Shown here: positions 56,801 through 64,000 of the stretch, one piece after another
Numbering within the stretch: the stretch's first letter is position 1
Layout: each line of letters opens with the position of its first letter
Origin: Tanypteryx hageni
Lineage: Eukaryota > Arthropoda > Insecta > Odonata > Petaluridae
Direction: 5' to 3'
Assembly: GCA_028673005.1 (NCBI GenBank)
Contig: CM054113.1
Coordinates: 208,931,504 to 208,995,503 of the forward strand
DNA length: 64,000 nucleotides
Notes under the pieces: model-generated
What the model was told of the DNA's origin: nothing
What the model saw: the letters and a program-made list of their open reading frames with translations, nothing else
Databases searched by the model: none
Program-made: the position numbers and the translations under genes

Positions 56801-59478
56801 CTTGAAAGGTGTGCCACAATTTGACTCCAGTAGAAACCTTTCCAAAAATTTTGTAATTAATTTTTATATTGAAAGTTCATTTTTCAATGTTGCAAGGAGC
56901 ATAATTCCAAAGTCTGCTCATTCAAGATAGGGCTGAGTAAAAGGCTTTGTTGCAAAGGTCTCAGGCAAAACAATGTTTAGGTAGGGTCACATATTTTACT
57001 TTGTTTCACCTATTTCCTCTGTGGCAGTAAATCTACTAATCATCAAAATTTATAAATCTATATTAAATAATTTTTATGGTGAAATATACAAGTTTTTCAT
57101 GCCTCCCTATCATTAGTCTAGTGCCTCCTAATGGAGGCATGCCTCACAGTTTGAGAGCCTCTGATGTACGCCAAGGAATTGTCATGGATGACAGTTGGAT
57201 TCGTCAATTATATCAGTTATTTTCTGGTTATAATTTCAGGAAATCTGGTAGCTGTTGGAAGTATGGCACCTGTGATAGATGTGTGGGATATGGACATAGT
57301 TGATTGCCTTGAGCCAGCCTTTCATCTTGGCAAGAAGGCAAAGCCAAAAAAGGGAAAGGCAGGCTGTGGACATCGTGATGCAGTCCTTGATCTTTCTTGG
57401 AACTCAAACTTCTCGTACGTTAATACATCTCTTTTTGACATATCACTTTTATGTAGAATCATGTTATGTTGGCTGAAGTGTTGCATAGATTACTCTTCTC
57501 ATCTTCCAAGCTATTTAGTGTCTTCCTATATTTTGTGTAAAAATTTTAATTTCCTCAAGATTAGATTACCATGCATCAATTAGTTGCTTTTGAGCTTGTA
57601 TGTATAAAATTAAAATGATATAATGTAATAATTCATACATTGCATTTGGAAGAGGTTAACATATCAAATCTCTATATTCCTTGGCGGTTTTGCCAACAAT
57701 TTTGTAGCAGATAATAACTTCCTTAAAATTATACCTCTGTTTATTCTCTGTCTGGTTATGTTTGCAGCACATCACATTGCTTTTTTTATACTTTTCAGGC
57801 ATGTAATGGCTAGTGGGTCCGTTGATGAGACAGTGATCCTCTGGGATTTGGATACATGCAAGGTTGCTTCTTCTATCAAGGTTTTTAAAGACAAGGTCCA
57901 GACACTTTGTTGGCATCCTTTTGAGGCACAGACATTACTGACCGGTTCAACAGACAAGTGAGTTGGGTACCTTTTTCCGCTGAGACTTTTTACCTGAATC
58001 TTTGTAAGGGTAATTTTGTAACTTCTCATTTTAGCTCTTATTTTTTTGTTACTCTTCATGTTCTTTCACAGTATTTGACATTTGTTATTTTGAAATTTTC
58101 AGGAGTGTCAGAGTATTTGATTGTAGGGCAGATAATTCCTGTATTAAGTGGGACTTTCCTGGTGAAATTGAACGAGTTCTATGGAATCATTTTGATCCAT
58201 TTTGTTATTTTGTGAGTCACTTTTATATTAATGGAATTTTAACTATATTAAATCTAGTTTTGTCATTCCATTTGAGTTATTGATTTTTTAAGTCATATTT
58301 TTTTTCTCCAGGCCAGCACAGATGTAGGAAGTGTGCATTATGTAGATTGTAGAAACTCTAAACCACTTTGGCAATTAATGGCCCACACTAAGGAAGTAAC
58401 AGGTATGTTTTTACAATATGTTGTTTTTGGTAGTTGTACAGTCACCATACAGAATTGATATTGTGATGTGCAGAGGTATATCTCTTTGGAATCTATTTTG
58501 TTTTACTTAGTTGTACTTTGCATTTTGCTAAGAGTTGAGTATAAAAAGTGACATACTTTACCAATTTTGATCATTTAAACTTGATAGTTATAGGTTGAGG
58601 ATTGGTTTGGAAACTTTCTTTATGTTTTACTTGGAGGGCAGTGTTGCAAAATGTCAACTACACTAAAAATTTCATTAAATCTTATCTGATAAAAAACAAA
58701 AACTGTTAACTATCTCTTTTAATCTTTGGAGAAGTAGAGGCCGGAAGTATTTTCAATTTTTTTTTTGCTTCCCATGAGGTAATATTTGTTTTCTAACATT
58801 CTTAGGTTTAAATTTAAGCCCTCAATGTCCTGGAATGCTAGTCACAGCAAGTTCTGACCGTTCTGTAAAAGTTTGGGACATATTCTCTCCTGATGGTAGT
58901 GGGCATAATTCTGGAAGCCCCATATTTATTTCTGAGATGGAGGATTTTGGCATCGGATCCATTCAGTGTGCAGCATTCTGCCCAGACTCGCCATTTATTA
59001 TGTGTGCCGGAGGAGACAAGAAAAGTAATAATTTAAGAGTTTGGCATGCTGCCGAAAACTCTGCTGGTGAGATTTTTTTCTTTCTTGCTTATCGTATTAA
59101 ATCAGGATTTGGTCTTTAATGGAGTGAACAAAGTGTTATTTTAAGTTCTTAGAAGCATAACTGTCCTGTTTACTATTCTGGAGGATGCCTTGAAGAAATT
59201 TTTCAAAGGGTTTATCAATGGTATGATTTGATTTTCTTTCATCAGTTCGGAAGAGGTTTTTCAGCAGAAAACTTATAAAGCCAGAAAAAGTAAGCAATAC
59301 CAAATCTTCAGAAGATACACAGGGGTGTTCGACCTCACAAGAAGCATCTTCCCTCTGTTCAATGGAAACTGAAAATGCAGTGTCTGCAATGGAGTCCATG
59401 AGCCTCAATAAGAGTTCTGTTAAGAAGCATATTAACAAGCACAAGATTAAAAAGAAGAAGCCAAGATTTAGGAATTGA
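50811..59478 (+). CDS. PWP1: Periodic tryptophan protein 1 homologue (PWP1), complete, 11 exons
   Basis: Exons: 50811-50873, 50948-51006, 51090-51262, 51376-51564, 51852-51959, 57240-57414, 57799-57957, 58103-58211, 58312-58402, 58806-59066 and 59246-59478. All introns are GT-AG and phases agree throughout, giving 1620 nt, 539 residues plus TGA. The start has the family signature: [10 protein letters not shown] at residues 7-16 and V-Q-L-S-E-K-E-L at 22-29. Residues 42-100 are acidic. Exon 4 carries [15 protein letters not shown] and [12 protein letters not shown]. Exon 5 carries F-Y-V-H-H-D-V-L-L. Several WD40 blades follow ([10 protein letters not shown] near 214-223, V-I-L-W-D-L-D near 268, V-K-V-W-D-I near 400), then a lysine-rich tail. 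PWP1 is a nuclear/nucleolar WD40 protein needed for ribosome biogenesis and histone H4K20 methylation-linked chromatin control. Intron 5 (5.28 kb) is filled with transposons while the coding sequence is intact. An AATAAA lies at 59596. Confidence 0.97.
52004..52732. mobile_element. Foldback element with 9-bp duplication (Mutator-like?)
   Basis: The element is 52013-52723 (711 bp), almost entirely a long inverted repeat. The left arm starts GGCTTTATCCCTT and the right arm ends AAGGGATAAAGCC. Pairing continues inward through GAAGACTGCCTCAATTTTAT, GTGAAAAACTAC and a CATTTTTA/ATAAAAATA zone, with a central loop of about 90 nt. Both flanks read GGATAAATT (52004-52012, 52724-52732). A 9-bp duplication with long inverted arms is characteristic of Mutator-like elements; that class is inference because no transposase is present. 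It lies in PWP1 intron 5. Confidence 0.85.
54780..55030. mobile_element. hAT-type MITE (235 bp) nested in the 4.2-kb hAT
   Basis: The element is 54788-55022. The left end CAGTGTTTCTCCAACTGTGG and right end (reverse complement CAGTGGTTCTCAAACTTTC) are inverted. Flanks GCGTACAT and GCATACAT match at 7 of 8. The termini resemble those of the element it landed in, so the same transposase may have mobilised it. Confidence 0.85.
55173..55445 (+). mobile_element. tRNA-derived SINE, copy 1
   Basis: A tRNA-like head has an A-box-like segment (GTGGTGGAATGACTAGTGTG) and a B box GGGTTTGAATC at about 55227. The body ends in TTCTGTGTGTGTCTTGTGTG, AATTATGGCTATAAT. It shares its body with the minus-strand copy at 56050-56411, including the CCTCCTCCCTTCTGTGTGTG and GGAAGGGACATTAAGC blocks. 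Confidence 0.75.
56050..56411 (-). mobile_element. tRNA-derived SINE, copy 2
   Basis: Read on the minus strand it opens GCCGGTGGTGTAGTGGTTAG (A box) and has GGGTACGAATCCTG (B box) about 60 nt later. A body with GGAAGGGACGTTAAGC and CCTCCTCCCTTCTGTGTGTG follows. The head is better preserved than in copy 1. The ATTAATTAATTAATTGG stretch at about 56078 adjoins its 3' end. Confidence 0.82.
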
Positions 59479-59595
59479 CATCAGTTTTCTGAATCTGCAA
59501 TCATGAATTCTTTCTCAAAATATGTAAACTTTTGTTATGATACCAAATTATTGACAGCCAGATTGAAGTATCAATAGAACTACATATTTGTTGTA

Positions 59596-59601
59596 AATAA
59601 A
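59596..59601 (+). terminator. PWP1 polyadenylation signal
   Basis: AATAAA lies 118 nt after the PWP1 stop codon. It is the first canonical signal downstream. Confidence 0.7.
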
Positions 59602-59675
59602 ATCTAAAATGTTTTGAAACATACTCATAAAGCACCATCCTTTTATTATTTTACCCATGCATGTTGCTGAATTGT

Positions 59676-59681
59676 TTTATT
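59676..59681 (-). terminator. Polyadenylation signal candidate for the synaptotagmin-like gene
   Basis: TTTATT on the plus strand gives AATAAA on the minus strand, about 150 nt past the minus-strand stop. Another AATAAA at 59642-59647 is equally placed. The two convergent genes therefore have closely abutting or overlapping 3' ends. Confidence 0.45.
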
Positions 59682-59829
59682 TGGTAAAAGACTGTCCTTG
59701 AAAGACATTGAGTTATACTGATACATTGTATCATTTATGGTTGTCTAACAATAAGATCCATGGATTACCATAGAAAACCATTTTCATATTGCTAATTTGC
59801 AATAAAAAAAACTAATTTTATGATTTCTA

Positions 59830-61577
59830 TCACAGCATTTTATGCCACATGCTCACGGCAGTGCGAGGCTCCTGCATCATAGTTAACCAATGACTTTGTC
59901 CCTCGGGTACCCGGACTGTGGCTCCCAGAAGGACTTTGCCTACACAGTCTTCCTTAGGAGCTCTGATATTTTTCTTGCCTTGATCTTCCTTACATGATTT
60001 TTCTTCTGCCTGTGCCCTGCTCATTCCAACTCCATGACTTCCCTCTCCTGCTGCTGCACTATTTTCAGCAACTGTGCTTTCTTCACTAGCCTTTGCACAC
60101 AGCAGTAGAAGGAATGTGATTGATGTTAACTGTGAACTCATGATCTTGAATGGGATAGTCTCCTCAAAAATTTGTCCATTTTCTCCATGTCCAACAGATG
60201 TTTTTCTCCTCTTCAGTATACGGCCCAAGCCAGAAAGCAAAAGCACATGGACTTGGAAAGCTGGATTGAAAGAGGCAAGAAAAATATTTAAGTAGCATGT
60301 TTAATTGGTCTTAATTTTTTTCTAGCAGTTTAAAATTTCTATATATTAAACTTCAGACTTTAACCCTTTCCGCTCAGAGCAATTTAAATAACAACTGTTA
60401 CCAGGTTGTTGGCGCTTGAGGTATAGATGCAATAAAACATGTATGCGTACTTTTTTCTAATTTTATTGGCATACGTATAAAATCAAGAAAACTGTTCCAA
60501 GTACAGAAATACTAATTTATTTTAAAACCTTTTAATGTATGGTACCTATCAAAACATTCTCTGGGGCACATTGCAGGATTGTTTCGACATGTCTTACAAT
60601 AGAAGTAAGTCTCTTTACTCCTTCATATTAGTGCAAATAATACGATTTATAATTTCACCCTCTTTTACGAAGATGTTAAAACGTTTTTCTTTTCTACATC
60701 AAGAACCAACCACTTGCTCATCTGACGCTATGATAACTTTCGACTGTCGAAGATATTTTTAAAATCATTCTCTTCAAAAAGTTCCATCAGAATTCTACAG
60801 ATGGCAGCACCTGTTGGGGGCATGCTGAGGATGCCTAGCTAACATGCCGTGATATATAGTTGACATTTGTGTCAATCATAAGTCGACATACAACTGTGGG
60901 AGCAAAATGGGAATGTCGACATCCGATCGGAAAGGGTTAAGAAATGTACTATGGACATTATCATGGAAGAAATACTTTTTTTAATCATGATTTTTTAAAT
61001 ACAGTTCAAGTGCCAGCTTTATTTTATTAGCCTACACATATACTATATACACAAAACACTATCCCTGATGGCACGCTAAAGGGTTTAAAGAGTAATTTTG
61101 AATTTGCAAAGTTAACGTTAAACAATATTTTATTCTAGAAGGGAAAATTTTGTTTAATTAGCTTTTTACAAATTATGTCTTCTTTATGGGAAAGCCAGAT
61201 GCATATTTCAGCTGAAGTGTCTGCAGAAATGCATACCTGGTTTTCTCAACCTTTTTATGGCTATTGGAGGGACATTTTGCCTATGTGATTTCAGTCATAA
61301 GGCGATCTCAATAATTCTATCTTGAATTGATTAGTTTTTGTTAATCCAGTAACTAACTAAATCTTACCAACTCAAATGCATTATAATTCATGAAAAATAG
61401 CATGCTATATATTGTGGCAAATTAAAATTTGCATAATCTTGCCTCTATGCTAATTTACTTACAAAATGTAGAACATTCCATGTTTTTAACATTAATATTT
61501 GACACCTTGGCAATGTGAAATACTAAGCGTTCTGCTGTTGGAAGATAGTTAATGCTCAGTAACATGTCTCCTAAATT
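59830..61577 (-). CDS. Synaptotagmin-family protein, last two exons (C2B domain)
   Basis: Two minus-strand exons join in phase: 61577-61463 (acceptor TTTTTCAG, donor GTAAGT; 38 codons plus 1 nt) and 60260-59830 (acceptor TTTCAATCCAG; ending TGA). Exon one has the C2B opening G-D-M-L-L-S-I-N-Y-L-P-T-A-E-R-L. Exon two has F-Q-V-H-V-L-L-L, K-R-R-K-T-S-V, I-F-E-E-T-I-P-F, V-G-K-V-L-L-G, and the characteristic H-W-x-x-M-M...P-R-T-A-V-S-M-W-H-K end. Loop positions that hold Ca2+-binding aspartates in classical synaptotagmins lack Asp here, and an acidic/Ala/Gly-rich insert of about 45 residues precedes the last strands. A calcium-independent member (Syt12-like or a related branch) is suspected but not proven. 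Upstream exons lie beyond the window. Such proteins act in vesicle traffic at membranes. Confidence 0.85.
60360..60940. mobile_element. piggyBac-like MITE (573 bp) at a TTAA site
   Basis: The left boundary is TTAA (60360-60363) followed by CCCTTTCCG; the right is CGGAAAGGG followed by TTAA (60937-60940). TTAA duplication with CCCTTT-type ends is the piggyBac hallmark. No transposase inside. It lies in the intron between the two C2B exons. Confidence 0.85.
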
Positions 61578-61849
61578 CTGAAAAAAAAATTTCATCTGTA
61601 TTAAATAAAGCTCACTCTTAATAACTTAAAGAAAAATTCCAAATTAAGAGGAAAATTTATCTAACCATTTTGTTTGTAGCAACTTTGAAAATGAATCTTA
61701 AGCCAAATTATTCTTTTGCTGCACCTTTATATTCACATGATAGTGTATCATTATACACGCCTATAACTACTATTCTAGACTAATTAGCAATCCTATTTTT
61801 TATTAGCCTGCTTTCCAAAAAATGGAAAGTATATATATATGATTTTTAC

Positions 61850-64000
61850 AAAATACCATAATGAAACCAAGATTTTTAAAGTGTGGCTTAAGAGCAGAGC
61901 TACCACAATTAAAGGTAAAATTATATTTAATTTACGTATTTTAGAGAACTCTCTGCATGGATTTTAACCCATTATGGTAGGTATGTATAATCTTCATATA
62001 AATAAATAACCCAACTAGTATATTTCAACTGAGTCAACTAAACAGAGCTACCACAATATCAAGGTTAGAATTTTCTGTAATTATGAATTTCGAAGGTATT
62101 GGCTGGACCAATTTCAATAAGAAATTTTGTTTATAGGGTGGGTATAGAATGGTAAAACGAAATGAACATGTTTAGAACATCTAAAAAGCAGAGCTACTAC
62201 AATATAAGGAAAAATAATTTTCTGATTTCAAAGCAAATGCATCAATATTCGCTTATACTATGGCGAATTTGACAGAAAGCATTCTGTCAGAAGATATCTC
62301 AGCAACCAATTGACCTATTTTAATGAATCCTCCACCAATATCAATGTTGAACCAAGAAACATAGAGACTTAAAACTTGGTATACTAAAGAGACGTCGAGG
62401 ATATGCACCTCAGTGACAGAATTTCGATTTCTTGGGGGAAAGGAGGTATCAAATTTGAGTCTATAATTAATTTGTTCATACCAATTAAAGGGGAATATTG
62501 GTCACTTATCATGAGAGTACCTTGAGTTTGGATGAAAATTTTACAGAGTGATATGTTCATGAAAAATTCTAAGCTCGAAACCCAGGGCAAAGCCTAGACA
62601 ATTATGCTAGTATACATATATACAAAACCATATTAGCATATTTAAACTGAATCAGCCAGACAGTGCCACTATTACAAATTAAAATCTTTCAGTAATTAAG
62701 GATTTGAAAGGAATTGGCTGAACGGATTTCAATTAAATTTTGTATATAAGATTTGTACAACATACTGTAATTAAATCAATATGTTTAAAGCGGAGCTAAA
62801 GAGCAGGGCTACTACAAAAAGTGAAATAATATTTCTTTTACACATTTCTAGAGAACTGACCTTAATGGATTTTAACTAAATATAGTATACCGTAAATACC
62901 TGTGTATAATGCGCACCCTCGTATAACGCACGGGGGTTTTTAGCCTCGTAATCTATGATTTTTCTATATACCCGCATATAGTGCGCACAGATTTTTTTAG
63001 CGTTACCATTCCAAAATAAAGTAGATGGTGTAACTTGTTCTAAAGCAATGATCGAATTATTGGTATTATGAATTGGTAACATAATGAAAGTGCAAAATGA
63101 AATTTTCGAATAACGTTCCAAAAGATCGTCAGCTAAGTCAATCATTACATACTCTATGTTTACTTACAAGGTGATATTAGGATATACGCAATAAATCGAA
63201 TTATATTAGTTTCATAGTATGGCATTCTTTGAGCTAATAAAATGAAGGTATGATGATAATCCTGTTTTTTACATACGTTTTTGTCACGCCTGAGGTGGAC
63301 GGGTTCGCCCAACCTTCAGTTTTACCCTTATTAGAACACTCTGGATCACGTAAACACGATAGCAAATACCATAATTAACTACAGACTCTAAGAATCAAGA
63401 ATAAATCACGTATGAATCCTGGGAGAAAGGTAGGGAACGATAACTTTATTTAGTTCTACAAGAAGCATTAACTCCTAGCGAACTCAAAGGCATCAGCTGC
63501 CATTGTTTCTATTTGTAAGTAGTATCAGTACCTCACCTCCAGGCAGGGTGCCGGTGTAGGGTGACGTCATGCGTAAGATGACGATTCCGATAACAACATC
63601 GAAGAAGAATGATGCAGTGACGAAGAATTTCTTGGCTTTTAAAATGAATAAATACTGAATTCGTTCTTTTTATATCTAATTAATGTATGTATATAGAATT
63701 TGTTAATAAATTTTTACTATTATCTATCTTACTTTTCGTAAAAATCACCAATAAAAATATGAGGATACCCAGGCAGTAATTACTGTGCCAAAATTGTGGA
63801 AATATAGGGTCAAATGAAAATAGGAAGATTATGTACCCTCGTATAATACGCATCCTAATTTTTAACTCAAATATTTCGAAAAAAAGTGTGCATAATACAT
63901 GGGTATTTACGGTATTTAATCTTCATATAAATAACCAACAAATTATATTTCAACCGGGTCAACTAAAAAGGGTTACCACAATATCAAGGTTATAATTTTT
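61850..64000. repeat. Degenerate tandem repeat, about 150-bp units
   Basis: Units share AGAGCAGAGCTACCACAA, a TAGAATTTTnTGTAATTA-like block, an ATTGGCTGnACnnATTTCAAT block, a TTAATCTTCATATAAATAA block and a TATTTCAACnGnGTCAACTAAA block. Starts are near 61890, 62040, 62185, 62645, 62805 and, after the MITE, 63965. The array runs off the window end. It occupies intron or flank upstream (in gene sense) of the C2B exons. The open frame at 62384-62590 (minus) is incidental. Confidence 0.7.
62888..63914 (+). mobile_element. Tigger-type MITE inserted in the tandem repeat
   Basis: Termini CCGTAAATACCTG (62890) and GGGTATTTACGG (ending 63912) are flanked by TA on both sides (62888-62889, 63913-63914). 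Removing it rejoins AACTAAATATAGTA to TTTAATCTTCATATAAAT, matching neighbouring repeat units. It is a near-identical inverted copy of 22336-23371 across most of its length. An acidic D-D-D-S-D-N-N-I-E-E-E reading with a stop near 63575-63610 may be the remnant of a transposase C-terminus. Confidence 0.9.

Larger units (their letters stand above)
52980..57171 (-). mobile_element. 4.2-kb decayed hAT (ZBED5/Buster-like) in PWP1 intron 5
   Basis: The element is 52988-57163. The left end CAGGGGTTCTCAAACT and right end (reverse complement CAGAGGCTCTCAAACT) are inverted. Flanks ATGTATGC (52980-52987) and ATGTACGC (57164-57171) match at 7 of 8. The interior holds a broken minus-strand transposase, one nested MITE and two SINEs. 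The right end lies 69 bp upstream of the exon 6 acceptor of PWP1. Confidence 0.9.

Noticed and set aside
62876..63145. 89-codon minus-strand open frame
   Set aside because: It lies mostly inside the non-coding end of the Tigger MITE and runs across its terminus. The related copy at 23.1-23.3 kb has no equivalent intact frame.
1..64000. CRISPR array, prophage, operon or other bacterial-type system
   Set aside because: No regularly spaced repeats with unique spacers were seen; genes have spliceosomal introns and the repeats are eukaryotic transposons.

Overview
This is a gene-poor, AT-rich, transposon-dense piece of an animal nuclear genome, most likely an arthropod and plausibly an insect. 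The clues are GT-AG introns, animal-type genes (PWP1, a gamma-tubulin complex protein, a synaptotagmin-family C2B domain) and the mix of pogo/Tigger, hAT, piggyBac-like, Mutator-like, Ty3 and non-LTR elements. The species cannot be named from sequence alone. There is no operon, CRISPR array, rRNA gene or convincing tRNA gene.

Layout. (1) 0-2 kb: the edge of a Tigger-like element, then three phased exons from the C-terminal region of a TUBGCP5-like gene (+). (2) 2-37 kb: a graveyard of elements. It holds non-LTR fragments at 2.7, 4 and 14.3 kb, pogo/Tigger pieces at 3.2, 14.8, 19.7 and 22.3 kb, hAT-type short elements at 7.8, 18.0, 34.8 and 35.1 kb, and two decayed Ty3 elements at 21.6-26.0 and 29.1-31.8 kb. 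It also has repeat families present as inverted copies elsewhere in the window and a long polypurine tract at 32.6 kb. (3) 37,549-49,803: a 12.25-kb hAT insertion bounded by a perfect 8-bp target duplication. It carries a nearly intact BED-type transposase with one in-frame stop, GAATCGGTTGATTCA-like subterminal arrays, and many nested elements. (4) 50.8-59.5 kb: a complete 11-exon PWP1 gene (+, 539 codons). Its fifth intron is swollen by a foldback element with a 9-bp target duplication and by a 4.2-kb decayed hAT that itself contains a nested MITE and two tRNA-derived SINEs. (5) 59.8-61.6 kb: the last two exons of a synaptotagmin-family gene (-), convergent with PWP1 and with a piggyBac-like MITE in the intron. 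(6) 61.9-64 kb: a degenerate tandem repeat of about 150 bp split by a Tigger-type MITE whose sister copy interrupts the Ty3 integrase at 22-23 kb.

The host genes are ordinary: PWP1 in ribosome biogenesis and chromatin, the gamma-tubulin complex in microtubule nucleation, and a C2 protein in membrane traffic. They have no evident joint function. The interest lies in element architecture: several insertion boundaries can be read to the base, nesting order can be inferred, and one insertion has a paralogous empty site in the same window. All element and homology calls were made by eye; no database search or alignment was run.
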